Assembly: GCF_900167445.1 (NCBI RefSeq)
Contig: NZ_FUZT01000027.1
Location: 1-37,318 of the forward strand
Reading direction: 5' to 3'
Length of the DNA stretch: 37,318 nt
Source of the DNA: Maledivibacter halophilus
GTDB lineage: Bacteria > Bacillota > Clostridia > Peptostreptococcales > Caminicellaceae
Shown here: one piece after another, positions 15,592-24,068 of the stretch
Numbering within the stretch: position 1 is the stretch's first letter
Layout of the letters: each line of letters begins with the position of its first letter
Notes under the pieces: generated by a model
Seen by the model: the letters and a program-made list of their open reading frames with translations, nothing else
Told to the model about the DNA's origin: nothing
Database searches by the model: none
Program-made: the position numbers and the translations under genes

Positions 15592-18423
15592 TTGACAAAT
15601 GCACGACGGTTTATAATTGGTATAATTGTATTACTTTTTATTATGATATCAACTTCCTTCAATACCGTAATAAACTTTATTACAGAATACAAATGGTTTA
15701 GAGTTTTGGGTTTTGAAGAAGTGTTTTTAACAAAATTAATGACACAACTTAAAATAGGTATTCCGGTATTTTTAATATTAACAATACTTATTTATATTTA
15801 TTTGATATTCATAAAAAAGGACTACTACAAAAAGGTAAATGCAGTACATAGTGGTATATCTGAAAAGAGAATAAATCAATTAGCTCTAGTAGGGGCAGCA
15901 TTTCTTTCATTTATATCTAGCAGCACCTTAGCAGGTAACCTTTGGTTCGATATTTTGAGATTTGTAAATGGTACGAATTTCAATATAACAGAGCCAATAT
16001 TCAATAAGGATATATCCTTTTATCTATTTAGATATCCATTATTAACTAAGATATATTATATGCTGATAACTTTTATAGTGCTACTAGCTATTATAACTGT
16101 GGTATTCTATGTAATAATGATGATGCTTAGAAGACCTACACTTATTGAAATAAATTCTGAAAGTGAATTTAATACCAGACAAATAAATATGGATAACGGA
16201 AGAAAGATACTTAATATAGCAGGAAGACAATTATTAATTTTAGGTGTAATATTTTTTGCAGTTTTAGGTCTGGGATATTTTATAAGATCCTATGATTTAC
16301 TTTATTCTCCAAGGGGAGTGGCGTACGGAGCAAGCTATACTGATATAAAGGTTACACTATTGAAATATAGAGTAATTATGATTATTGCTTTTCTATCTGC
16401 GGTGCTTTTAATTATTGGAGTAAAGAGAAAGAAATTTAGACTTGCTGTGTCTGGGCCTGCTTTAATGATTTTAATAAGTATAATAGGTAATATAATAGCA
16501 TTAGGAGTGCAAAACTACATTGTATCTCCCGATGAAATATCTAAGGAAAAGGAATATATAGACTATAATATTAAATATACTCAAAAAGCATATGGACTTG
16601 AAGATGTAAAAGAAGAGATTTTTGCAGCAAATCTTGATTTAACCCTGGAAGATTTAAAAGAAAATGCTGATACAATATCTAATATAAGAATAAATGATTA
16701 CAGACCTACTGAATTAGTTTACAATCAAAAACAAGGTATAAGATATTATTATAATTTTAATGATGTAGATATAGACAGATATTATATAGATGGTAAATAC
16801 AGACAAGTATTTTTATCTCCTAGAGAGCTTGATCACAGCAAAATAGAACCCGATGTTTTAACCTTTATAAATAAGCATCTAAAATATACCCATGGATATG
16901 GTATAGCTCTTTCTCCTGTAAATAAAGTTACTTCAGAAGGGCTTCCAGAGCTTTTAATAAAAAATATACCTCCTGAGACTACGGTGGAAGAACTGAAGGT
17001 GGAAAGACCAGAAATATATTTTGGAGAGCTTACAAATGATTATATTATTGTTAATGCAAAGGAAAAAGAATTTGATTATCCTAAAGGTTCTTCCAATGTA
17101 TATAATATCTATGAAGGAAATGCAGGCATTAAATTAAATGGCTTTAATAAACTCTTATATGCCTATAGGCAGAGAAATCTTAAAATGCTTTTATCAGGGA
17201 ATATAACTTCTGAAAGCAAGATTGTTATAAATAGAAATATACATGATAGAGTTAGAAAAATAATGCCTTATATAGAATATGATTCTGATCCATATTTAGT
17301 AATAAATGAGGGAAAACTCTACTGGATAATCGATGCATATACCACAAGTACTAACTATCCTTACTCAGAACCTATTAATGATTCAAATATTAATTATATA
17401 AGGAATTCAGTTAAGGTAGTTATAGATGCCTATAATGGAGATACCACCTATTATTTGGCAGATGGAGATGATCCAGTTGTACAAACATATGCTAAAATAT
17501 TCCCACAACTTTTTACTCCTATAGATGAAATGCCAGAAGGTCTAAGGGCTCATATAAGATATCCTCAAGTATTCTTTGATATACAAGCATCTATATATAG
17601 AACCTATCATATGGAAGATAGTAAGGTCTTTTATAATAAAGAGGATGAATGGCATATAGCAAAGGAGAAGTATGACCAGGAAGAGCAGCAAATAGAATCC
17701 AATTATCTTATGTTTAAGCTTCCAGAAGAAGAAAAAGAGGAGTTCATACTATCAGTTCCCTATACACCTAAAAATAAACCTAATATGACTGCTCTTCTTG
17801 TAGGTAGAAATGATGGAGAAAACTATGGGGAATTAGTTGTATATAAGCTTCCCAAAAACAAGAATATTTATGGACCTATTCAAATAGAAAATAGAATAGA
17901 CTCGGATCCTGCAATATCTAAAGAATTTACATACTGGAATCAACAGGGGTCAAGGGTTGTTAGAGGAAATCTACTTATAATACCTATTGAAGAATCCTTG
18001 CTTTATGTTGAACCAATATATTTACAGGCATCTGCTGAGGATAGTTTACCTGAGGTTAGGAGAGTAATCGTTGCATATGGTGATAAAATAGTTATGGAAC
18101 CTACACTCCAAGGAGCTTTAGAAGGTATTTTTGGAAAAGATACTGAGAAACCAAAACCAGATATTCCAGCTCCCCAGTTACCAATAGAAGAAGCTGGAGA
18201 TATAAAGGGACTTATAATAAGAGCAAATGATGTATTTAATAGGTCAACAGAGGCTCAGAGACAAGGTGACTGGGCTGAATATGGTAAGCTTATAGAAGAA
18301 CTGGAAGGAATACTTAAAAGATTAAATGAAATAAATGGTGCTAATGATACAAATGATATAGAAGGTACAGATATAGAAGGTACAGATATAGAAGATACAG
18401 ATATAGAAGGTACAGAGGAATAA
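15592..18423 (+). CDS. UPF0182 family membrane protein
   Basis: A 943-residue protein of the UPF0182 family (function unknown). The first ~310 residues hold about seven membrane segments; the rest is a large domain predicted outside the membrane, with family stretches such as YIDYNIKYTQKAYGL, FINKHLKYTHGYG and RIDSDPAISKEFTYWNQQGS. The start is uncertain: TTG 15592 follows GGTGAT at short spacing, while ATG 15580 four codons earlier has its GATAGG almost touching. The C-terminus is a low-complexity acidic tail built from a 15-bp repeat (DIEGT units). A hairpin stands on each side of the gene. Nothing in the context points to a role. Confidence 0.9.
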   Translation: MTNARRFIIGIIVLLFIMISTSFNTVINFITEYKWFRVLGFEEVFLTKLMTQLKIGIPVFLILTILIYIYLIFIKKDYYKKVNAVHSGISEKRINQLALVGAAFLSFISSSTLAGNLWFDILRFVNGTNFNITEPIFNKDISFYLFRYPLLTKIYYMLITFIVLLAIITVVFYVIMMMLRRPTLIEINSESEFNTRQINMDNGRKILNIAGRQLLILGVIFFAVLGLGYFIRSYDLLYSPRGVAYGASYTDIKVTLLKYRVIMIIAFLSAVLLIIGVKRKKFRLAVSGPALMILISIIGNIIALGVQNYIVSPDEISKEKEYIDYNIKYTQKAYGLEDVKEEIFAANLDLTLEDLKENADTISNIRINDYRPTELVYNQKQGIRYYYNFNDVDIDRYYIDGKYRQVFLSPRELDHSKIEPDVLTFINKHLKYTHGYGIALSPVNKVTSEGLPELLIKNIPPETTVEELKVERPEIYFGELTNDYIIVNAKEKEFDYPKGSSNVYNIYEGNAGIKLNGFNKLLYAYRQRNLKMLLSGNITSESKIVINRNIHDRVRKIMPYIEYDSDPYLVINEGKLYWIIDAYTTSTNYPYSEPINDSNINYIRNSVKVVIDAYNGDTTYYLADGDDPVVQTYAKIFPQLFTPIDEMPEGLRAHIRYPQVFFDIQASIYRTYHMEDSKVFYNKEDEWHIAKEKYDQEEQQIESNYLMFKLPEEEKEEFILSVPYTPKNKPNMTALLVGRNDGENYGELVVYKLPKNKNIYGPIQIENRIDSDPAISKEFTYWNQQGSRVVRGNLLIIPIEESLLYVEPIYLQASAEDSLPEVRRVIVAYGDKIVMEPTLQGALEGIFGKDTEKPKPDIPAPQLPIEEAGDIKGLIIRANDVFNRSTEAQRQGDWAEYGKLIEELEGILKRLNEINGANDTNDIEGTDIEGTDIEDTDIEGTEE
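18355..18414 (+). repeat. 15-bp minisatellite at the 3' end of the UPF0182 gene
   Basis: GATATAGAAGGTACA is repeated four times in tandem (18355, 18370, 18385, 18400); the third unit has one change (GATACA). It encodes DIEGT-DIEGT-DIEDT-DIEGT just before the stop. Because 15 is a multiple of three, copy-number changes would keep the frame. Confidence 0.95.
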
Positions 18424-18433
18424 AATATAGAAA

Positions 18434-18463
18434 ACCTCCAAAAACCTTTGAGTTTTTGGAGGT
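18434..18463. terminator. Strong stem-loop between UPF0182 and murI
   Basis: ACCTCCAAAAAC (18434-18445) and GTTTTTGGAGGT (18452-18463) form a perfect 12-bp stem with a 6-nt loop. On the plus strand it is followed by ATGAATT rather than a T run; on the minus strand TTTTCTATATTTTA follows. It may be a weak plus-strand terminator or a block to antisense transcripts. Confidence 0.55.
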
Positions 18464-18483
18464 ATGAATTATTTATACAGATG

Positions 18484-18492
18484 TGATATAAT
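18484..18492 (+). promoter_or_regulatory. Extended -10 promoter for murI
   Basis: TGATATAAT is an exact TGnTATAAT extended -10. No good -35 box lies 17 bp upstream (the right arm of the hairpin is there). It is 49 bp before the murI start. Confidence 0.45.
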
Positions 18493-18540
18493 ATAAAGAT
18501 GTGAATTTGGAACAATGCATATAAATCGGTGGTGTGAAAA

Positions 18541-19338
18541 ATGAATAATGATAAAAACCTTGCTATAGGAATATTTGATTCAGGCATGGGAGGTATAAGC
18601 GTATTGGCTCAGCTTATTAAGCTTATGCCAAATGAAAGATATATATATTATGGAGATTCAAAGAATGCTCCCTATGGGGTAAAGACTCCTGAGGAAGTTA
18701 GAAAGCTTTCCATAGAAATATGTGATTTACTTATAGAAAAGGGTGTTAAAGCCATAATTGTAGCTTGTAATACTGCAACCAGCGCAGCAATAGAGGAATT
18801 AAGAGAGAAGTATGATATACCTATTATTGGTATGGAACCGGCTTTGAAGCCTGCCACAACTATAAATCGTAATGGTAAGATAGTTGTTATGGCTACGGAG
18901 ATGACCTTAAAGGAGAAGAAATTTAGCGCTCTTATGGATAGATATGGTAAGGAAAGGGATATAATAAAGCTTCCTTGTCCAAAGCTTGTTGAGCTTATTG
19001 AAGCTGGTATTATAGAAGGAAAAGATATTGAAGATAGTATAAAAGAGTGTTTTAAAGGTATAAATATGAATGAGATTACTTCAATAGTTCTAGGATGTAC
19101 CCATTATATATTTTTAAAGGATTATATAAAGAATTTTGTAGGCGACAAGGTTTATATAATAGATGGTAATATAGGAACAGCAAACCACTTAAATAATATA
19201 TTAAAAGAAAGGGATCTTATAAAGTCTGTTAAAGAGAGAGAAGTTTTAATTGATATATATAATTCCAAAGAAAATCAAGGGATGATTGATCTTTCAAAAA
19301 AATTGCTTACCTTTAGTTTAGAAAAGCTAAAATTTTAA
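18541..19338 (+). CDS. murI: Glutamate racemase
   Basis: Interconverts L- and D-glutamate to supply D-Glu for peptidoglycan, without cofactor. The 265-residue product has IGIFDSGMGGISVL (D13, S14), YYGDSKNAPYG, the first catalytic cysteine C76 in ACNTATSAA, and the second, C186, in LGCTHY with the neighbouring H188. The length is normal. GGTGGTG precedes the ATG. It has its own extended -10 promoter and may be co-transcribed with the small ORF and the sigma-4-like gene that follow, since no terminator was seen between them. Confidence 0.97.
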   Translation: MNNDKNLAIGIFDSGMGGISVLAQLIKLMPNERYIYYGDSKNAPYGVKTPEEVRKLSIEICDLLIEKGVKAIIVACNTATSAAIEELREKYDIPIIGMEPALKPATTINRNGKIVVMATEMTLKEKKFSALMDRYGKERDIIKLPCPKLVELIEAGIIEGKDIEDSIKECFKGINMNEITSIVLGCTHYIFLKDYIKNFVGDKVYIIDGNIGTANHLNNILKERDLIKSVKEREVLIDIYNSKENQGMIDLSKKLLTFSLEKLKF

Positions 19339-19402
19339 AATATAAATCAATATAATATTTATTATATTCATCATTATAATATATACAGAAAGGTGCTTAA
19401 GT

Positions 19403-19534
19403 ATGAAAAAAATATTTTCATTCATAAAATCACTATTTTTTATAAAAAAAATCAAGGAGCATGATTTGTCATCTTATCTTATTCAGTCACATATAATGAA
19501 GACCACTTCAAAAAAATATAGAAGGATAAGATAA
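19403..19534 (+). CDS. Small basic protein, 43 residues, unknown
   Basis: A short reading frame with a convincing GAAAGGTG site seven bases before ATG 19403. The product starts MKKIFSFIKSLFFIKKIKEH and ends KKYRRIR. It has a short hydrophobic/amphipathic N-terminus with alternating Lys and aromatic or aliphatic residues and a basic C-terminus, about 12 Lys/Arg in 43. It lies between murI and the sigma-4-like gene, same strand, and no terminator separates the three. No family recognised. It could be a real small protein or a leader ORF. Confidence 0.5.
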   Translation: MKKIFSFIKSLFFIKKIKEHDLSSYLIQSHIMKTTSKKYRRIR

Positions 19535-19627
19535 GTAAGAGAATTATAGGATTTTATTTTATGATTTTAAAATGAGAAAACTATATAGAATTTACTATTA
19601 AGAATAATTGATTAAGAGGGGAAAGCT

Positions 19628-19873
19628 ATGGAAAATGTTGCTCCAGAGGCATTAGAGTTTATAAAAGAAAAGATTGATCAAATAATAAAAGACAGTAAAG
19701 ATCTGGATAAAACAGAAGAGGAAATAATAAGACTTAGATTTGGATTGGATGAAGAAGGTCCCATAAAGATTAGAGATTTATCAAAAAAATTTAATTTGCG
19801 ACCAAAAGAGATGAAAAAGAAAGTTGATGCTATAGAAAAGAAAATATTTAATAAATTAAAGAGAACAATATGA
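19628..19873 (+). CDS. Free-standing sigma-70 region 4-like protein
   Basis: An 81-residue protein. After an acidic, helical start (about 1-25) comes a region that resembles sigma-A region 4: EEEIIRLRFGLDEEGPIKIR, DLSKKFNLRPKEM, then KKVDAIEKKIFNKLKR, which parallels the sigma-A pattern RLRFGLDDG...[24 protein letters not shown]. The usual TRERIRQIE recognition helix is altered to RPKEMKKKV, so -35 binding may be lost. Regions 1-3 are absent, so it cannot act as a full sigma factor; it could bind the beta flap or another regulator. A GAGGGGAAAG site precedes the ATG. A terminator follows at once. Confidence 0.72.
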   Translation: MENVAPEALEFIKEKIDQIIKDSKDLDKTEEEIIRLRFGLDEEGPIKIRDLSKKFNLRPKEMKKKVDAIEKKIFNKLKRTI

Positions 19874-19898
19874 AAAACCCTGTATATAGGGTTTTTTA
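19873..19898. terminator. Bidirectional terminator between convergent genes
   Basis: AAAAACCCT (19873-19881) and AGGGTTTTT (19888-19896) with a 6-nt loop, a T run on both strands. It serves the sigma-4-like gene on the plus strand and the 66-residue gene on the minus strand. Confidence 0.85.
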
Positions 19899-19900
19899 TA

Positions 19901-20101
19901 TTAAAGTGATCTTAAATTTCTAAGTTCATCTGTAGACATTTGATCTAAAATATAAGCTTTTCTGGCAAATTCCTGTCTACTTATTATACCCTTATCTACC
20001 AAAAGTTCTATGATCGTTGCTATAGCTAGGGTATTTCTGTAATCTATATCCTTTAAATCTCCAATCTTTGCATAAATATCAATTTTATCAAAGCTATTCA
20101 T
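19901..20101 (-). CDS. Hypothetical 66-residue protein
   Basis: A small soluble, acidic-to-neutral protein of unknown function. The start is ATG 20101, eight bases after AAAAGGGG on the minus strand; an in-frame GTG at 20110 is next to that site and is unlikely. The sequence MNSFDKIDIYAKIGDLKDID is followed by a helical stretch, TIIELLVDKGIISRQEFARK, with the look of short helical-bundle proteins where a LVDKGIISxxEF turn is common. It converges on the sigma-4-like gene. A dispersed element (copy E) lies directly upstream, where its promoter should be. Confidence 0.65.
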   Translation of the reverse strand: MNSFDKIDIYAKIGDLKDIDYRNTLAIATIIELLVDKGIISRQEFARKAYILDQMSTDELRNLRSL

Positions 20102-20117
20102 ACTATCCACCCCTTTT

Positions 20118-20241
20118 AATTAATTATACATAATTACCTTTTGTAAAAACTATCTAATATATGTAGCTTTAAATGCTCTAGAGAACTATCATATGTATTA
20201 TGCAATTGTCCTCAATTTAAATTATGTATTTATTTCAATTA
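20118..20241 (+). repeat. Dispersed AAATTGCATAAT element, copy E
   Basis: Starts TAATTAATTATACATAATTA, has the internal words AAACTATCTAATATATGTAG, GCTCTAGAG and TATTATGCAATTGTCCTCAA, and ends ATTATGTATTTATTTCAATTA. Order and spacing match copies A-C. It occupies the gap between the 66-residue gene and ilvE. Confidence 0.75.
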
Positions 20242-20284
20242 TATTTTGATTATTACCTGGGCATAGGGAAAGTATACATAAAAC

Positions 20285-20336
20285 AAAAAACCAATTCTTT
20301 TAAAAAGCTATACAGCTTAAAAGAATTGGTTTTTTA
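20285..20336 (-). terminator. ilvE terminator
   Basis: CCAATTCTTTTA (20291-20302) pairs with TAAAAGAATTGG (20318-20329), with inner AAGCT/AGCTT pairing and A/T runs on both flanks. It lies just beyond the ilvE stop on the minus strand. Confidence 0.85.
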
Positions 20337-20353
20337 TTTAAAAATCTAAGATT

Positions 20354-21379
20354 CTACTTTACTTCAACAATCCATCCCTCTGGAGCATCAACATCTCCAA
20401 ATTGAATACCATAAAGGGTGTCATAAAGCTTTTTAGTAACAGGGCCTACTTCTGTTTCACTATGGAAAACATGAAGCTTGTTCTTATACTCTATGCCTCC
20501 AATAGGAGTTATTACAGCAGCAGTTCCACATGCTCCCGCTTCCTTGAATTCATCTAGATTATCTATTAAAACATCTCTTTCTTCTACTTCCATTTTCAAA
20601 TAGTTTTCAGCAATGTACAATAAAGAATATTTTGTTATACTAGGTAGAATAGATGGTGATTTTGGAGTGATAAATTTATTATCCTTTGTGATTCCAAAGA
20701 AGTTTGCAGCACCAACCTCTTCAATTTTTGTATGGGTTGCTGGATCAAGGTATATACAGTCTGCAAAGCCTTTCTTAGTAGCTAATTCATGGGGATAAAG
20801 GCTTGCTGCATAATTTCCTCCAACCTTTGCGGCACCAGTTCCATAAGGAGCAGCTCTATCGTACTCTGAAACATTGAAGTTTACAGGAGTCATACCACCT
20901 TTAAAATAAGGACCTACCGGCACACAAAAAACACAGAATATGTATTCTGGAGCTGGTTTTACTCCGACATTATCTCCAACACCTATAACAAAAGGTCTAA
21001 GATAAAGGGTTGCACCTGTTCCATGTGGAGGAACATAAGCTTCATTAGCCTTAACAACTTGAATACATGCATCGATAAATTTTTCTACTGGTATTTCTGG
21101 CATCAAGATACGTTTGCAGCTATCGTTCAAACGTCTAGCATTTTGATCAGGCCTGAAAAGTTGGATTTCACCATCTTTTCGACGATAGGCCTTTAATCCT
21201 TCAAAGCATTGCTGTCCATAATGAAGTGCAGTTGAAGCTTCACTAATTGAAAGCTTATTATCTTCAGTTAGTTTTCCTTCGTCCCATTTTCCATCTTTCC
21301 ATCGGGACACATAACGAAAATCTGTCTTAATGTAGTTGAATCCTAGATTACTCCAATCGATATTTACATTTTTTGACAT
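20354..21379 (-). CDS. ilvE: Branched-chain amino-acid aminotransferase
   Basis: A PLP class IV transaminase that moves the amino group between glutamate and the keto acids of leucine, isoleucine and valine. The 341-residue product belongs to the longer BCAT type II (eukaryotic-like/Bacillus YbgE) clade: HYGQQCFEGLKAYRRKDG near residue 53, RPDQNARRLNDSCKRILMP, the PLP lysine K185 in GTGAAKVGGNYAAS, and the late EAGACGTAAVITPIG loop. The ATG follows AGGAGGGG. It is monocistronic with its own terminator. No ilv or leu genes adjoin it. Confidence 0.96.
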   Translation of the reverse strand: MSKNVNIDWSNLGFNYIKTDFRYVSRWKDGKWDEGKLTEDNKLSISEASTALHYGQQCFEGLKAYRRKDGEIQLFRPDQNARRLNDSCKRILMPEIPVEKFIDACIQVVKANEAYVPPHGTGATLYLRPFVIGVGDNVGVKPAPEYIFCVFCVPVGPYFKGGMTPVNFNVSEYDRAAPYGTGAAKVGGNYAASLYPHELATKKGFADCIYLDPATHTKIEEVGAANFFGITKDNKFITPKSPSILPSITKYSLLYIAENYLKMEVEERDVLIDNLDEFKEAGACGTAAVITPIGGIEYKNKLHVFHSETEVGPVTKKLYDTLYGIQFGDVDAPEGWIVEVK

Positions 21380-21629
21380 ACAACCCCTCCTATTTTTTTA
21401 TAAATTAATTATATATAGTATTTATTATACAATTGATAAAATAATTAATCTATATTTAATTTATAAATCCTTATATTTATATTGTAATATTATTATAATA
21501 AAAATACTAATATTTACTATAAATTTCCTTGAAAAATATAATAATTTAAAATATCCTTGAAAAGTATAATAATTTATGCTAAAATTACTAAAAATATAGT
21601 ATAATATAGATAAAGTATTTACATATTCA

Positions 21630-21885
21630 TATAAAAGCTATGAAGGGAATTAGTAAATAGAGTAATTATTTAAGAGAGTCGATGGTTGGTGTAAATCGAT
21701 ATGATTATCTATTGAATCCATCCCAGAGCTGTTAAACTGAAAAGTTTAGTCGGGGAGCTCCGTTAATAAGCTAATGGTTATTTTAAAAGTAAACCTATGA
21801 GAGGACTATTATAGTCAATCAGGGTGGCAACGCGGAAATAGAATCCTTCCGTCCCTATATTTGGGATAGAGGGATTTTTGTTATT
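21630..21885 (+). promoter_or_regulatory. T-box riboswitch, serine (UCC), before serS
   Basis: A T-box leader with stem I elements (GATGGTTGGTGTAAATCGAT near 21681-21700) and a specifier-loop segment ATTGAATCCATCCC with the serine codon TCC at 21717-21719, followed by the usual A. The T-box core AGGGTGGCAACGCGG is at 21821-21835. The terminator, TCCCTATAT...ATAGAGGGA (21852-21874) with TTTTTG after it, competes with the core. TATAAT at 21600-21605 is the likely -10. Uncharged tRNA-Ser should allow readthrough into serS. Unusually, an element of the dispersed family lies between terminator and gene. Confidence 0.93.
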
Positions 21886-21900
21886 TTTAATATAAAAAAT

Positions 21901-22029
21901 TTATATGAGCAAATTGCATAATTACTTTTAAAAAATCTAATTACTACATATTATTTTAAAATCTTTAAAGCTATATCATATATATTATGCAATTTTGCCA
22001 AATTCAAGTTATTCAATTTCATCATATAA
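21901..22029 (+). repeat. Dispersed AAATTGCATAAT element, copy A, inside the serS leader
   Basis: Left end TTATATGAGCAAATTGCATA (21901 on), inner TATTATGCAATTTTGCC, right end TTATTCAATTTCATCATATAA to 22029. The outer ends are inverted over 21 bp with three mismatches. It stands between the T-box terminator and the serS ribosome site, so it is transcribed with serS. Confidence 0.85.
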
Positions 22030-22065
22030 AAATTAAGGCCAAAAAATAAAAAGGAGGTACTAGAA

Positions 22066-23346
22066 GTGTTAGATATAAAAAGAATTAGAAATGATTTTGA
22101 CAATGTAAAAGAGCTTATTGAAAAGAGAACAAAGGGAGATTTTGGACTTGAGGAAGTAATAAAGCTTGACGAAGAAAGAAGAGGAATTATATCAGAAGTT
22201 GAAGACATGAAAAATAGACAAAATACTGTTTCTAAAGAAATTCCAAGACTTAAAAAGGAAGGTAAGGATGCTTCATCTGTACTTTCAGAGATGAAGGAGC
22301 TTTCTGTAAACATAAAGGAATTAGATTCTAAGTTAAAGAATATAGAGGAAGAAATAAAGCAGAAACTTCTTACTATTCCAAATACACCTCATAAAGATAC
22401 ACCAGTAGGTAATAGTGATGAAGATAATTTATTAATTAAAACCTGGAGAGAGCCTACAAAATTTGATTTTGAGGAAAAAGCCCATTGGGATGTAGGAACC
22501 GATCTTGGCATATTGGACTTTGAGAGGGCTTCAAAGATTACAGGAACAAGATTTACAGTATACAAAGGATTGGGTGCAAAGCTTGAAAGAGCTCTTATTA
22601 ACTTTATGCTGGATATCCATACTGGGGAACATGGTTTTGAAGAAATACTTCCACCTTTTATGGTAAATAGAGACAGTATGATAGGGACTGGACAGCTTCC
22701 TAAATTTGAAGATGATATGTTTCATCTGCCAAGTAAAGATTATTTTTTAATACCTACAGCAGAAGTTCCAGTAACTAATTTATATATGAATGAAATAATA
22801 GAAGGAGACAATTTGCCAATATATCATACAGCTTATACACCTTGTTTTAGAAAAGAAGCAGGTTCTGCCGGTAGAGATACTAGAGGGCTTATTCGCCAAC
22901 ATCAATTTAATAAAGTAGAGCTTGTTAAATTTGTTAGACCAGAAGACTCATATGAGGAATTAGAAAGCTTACTTGCAGCAGCAGAAAAAATTCTACAAAA
23001 ACTTGAGCTTCCCTATAGAGTCGTAAGATTGTGTGGTGGAGATTTAGGATTTAGTTCAGCAATGACCTATGACATAGAAGTATGGATGCCAAGCTATGGT
23101 AGATATTTGGAGATTTCTTCTTGTAGTAACTTTGAAGATTATCAGGCAAGAAGATCAAATATTAGGTTTAGGCCAGAGCCAAAGGGTAAAGCAACATATG
23201 TGCATACACTAAATGGTTCAGGACTTGCAGTTGGAAGAACCTTCTCAGCAATTCTTGAAAATTATCAGATGGAAGACGGTTCTGTGTTAATTCCAGAGGT
23301 ACTTAGACCATATATGGGTGGACTTGAAAAAATAACTATTAAATAG
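22066..23346 (+). CDS. serS: Seryl-tRNA synthetase
   Basis: Charges tRNA-Ser (and tRNA-Sec where present) with serine. The 426-residue class II synthetase has an N-terminal coiled-coil arm (about 25-105, charged and helical) and the catalytic core with motif 2 region CFRKEAGSAGRDTRGLIRQHQF and motif 3 near the end, NGSGLAVGRTFSAILENYQ; TAEVPVTN is the serine-binding TxE segment. The start is GTG 22066, nine bases after AAGGAGG. Expression is under the upstream serine T-box. Confidence 0.98.
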   Translation: MLDIKRIRNDFDNVKELIEKRTKGDFGLEEVIKLDEERRGIISEVEDMKNRQNTVSKEIPRLKKEGKDASSVLSEMKELSVNIKELDSKLKNIEEEIKQKLLTIPNTPHKDTPVGNSDEDNLLIKTWREPTKFDFEEKAHWDVGTDLGILDFERASKITGTRFTVYKGLGAKLERALINFMLDIHTGEHGFEEILPPFMVNRDSMIGTGQLPKFEDDMFHLPSKDYFLIPTAEVPVTNLYMNEIIEGDNLPIYHTAYTPCFRKEAGSAGRDTRGLIRQHQFNKVELVKFVRPEDSYEELESLLAAAEKILQKLELPYRVVRLCGGDLGFSSAMTYDIEVWMPSYGRYLEISSCSNFEDYQARRSNIRFRPEPKGKATYVHTLNGSGLAVGRTFSAILENYQMEDGSVLIPEVLRPYMGGLEKITIK

Positions 23347-23372
23347 AGAAGAATAGAAAAGAATAAAGAGAG

Positions 23373-23418
23373 AAGCCTGTGAAGCACAATTATTTAAGAG
23401 CTTTCACAGGCTTTTTTA
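23373..23418 (+). terminator. serS terminator
   Basis: AAGCCTGTGAA (23373-23383) and TTCACAGGCTT (23403-23413) form an 11-bp perfect stem with a 19-nt loop, then TTTTATATTTTA. It may also serve the convergent NUDIX gene. Confidence 0.9.
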
Positions 23419-23462
23419 TATTTTAATAATTGAAGCATATATTTAAAATCTTCATCTTTATT

Positions 23463-24068
23463 TTATATTTCCCATTTTTTAGAAATAAAATCATCATAGA
23501 CAATTTGAGACCAGCCTTCTAAAAATTTATAATAATCACGTAAATTCTTTTTATGTATCCATTCTCCTGTCATTTTTTCCTTTTCCAATACTTCATAATC
23601 TAAAGAGCTTGTTTCAAGTATGTATAAAAAGCCTATATGGACCTTGCCTACTTCGCTTGTTTGATTATTTATAATACCTGAAAAAGTCAGCTTAAAGGGT
23701 TCTATAATAGATATTTCTTCATTAAGCTCCTTAAAAAGTCCACTCATAATAATATTTTCATATTTTCCTGATTGATCAGGATTTATATGACCGCCTACCC
23801 CTAAGGAATATTTACCATGGAGTCTTTTTTCAGTTTGCTTATTTAATCTTTTAAGCATTAAGAATGAATCGTCTTTTTTTACTATGATATAAGGAATGAT
23901 TTGCCTGTAGTCATAACTGTATTCAGCCACATCCCTATCTAAAAAACAGTGATTTTCTAGAACCTTATTAAAAATAAGATCCTTAGCATTCACTATTAAA
24001 CCATAGGATATATCTTTAAAATAATCTTTTAATAAATCCTTGTGTACTGCCAATACTTTTTCTGACAT
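23463..24068 (-). CDS. NUDIX-domain protein
   Basis: A 201-residue protein with a C-terminal NUDIX-like domain. The Nudix box appears as GGHINPDQSG...GLFKELNEEISI, i.e. G-x-spacing-then-KELNEE in place of the REUxEE core, with a few extra residues in the loop between G and the helix. The first ~55 residues (VHKDLLKDYFKDISYGLI) are outside the domain and resemble the N-terminal piece seen in phosphohydrolase-like clostridial NUDIX proteins. The start codon follows AAAGGGG. The substrate is unknown. Convergent with serS. Confidence 0.83.
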   Translation of the reverse strand: MSEKVLAVHKDLLKDYFKDISYGLIVNAKDLIFNKVLENHCFLDRDVAEYSYDYRQIIPYIIVKKDDSFLMLKRLNKQTEKRLHGKYSLGVGGHINPDQSGKYENIIMSGLFKELNEEISIIEPFKLTFSGIINNQTSEVGKVHIGFLYILETSSLDYEVLEKEKMTGEWIHKKNLRDYYKFLEGWSQIVYDDFISKKWEI

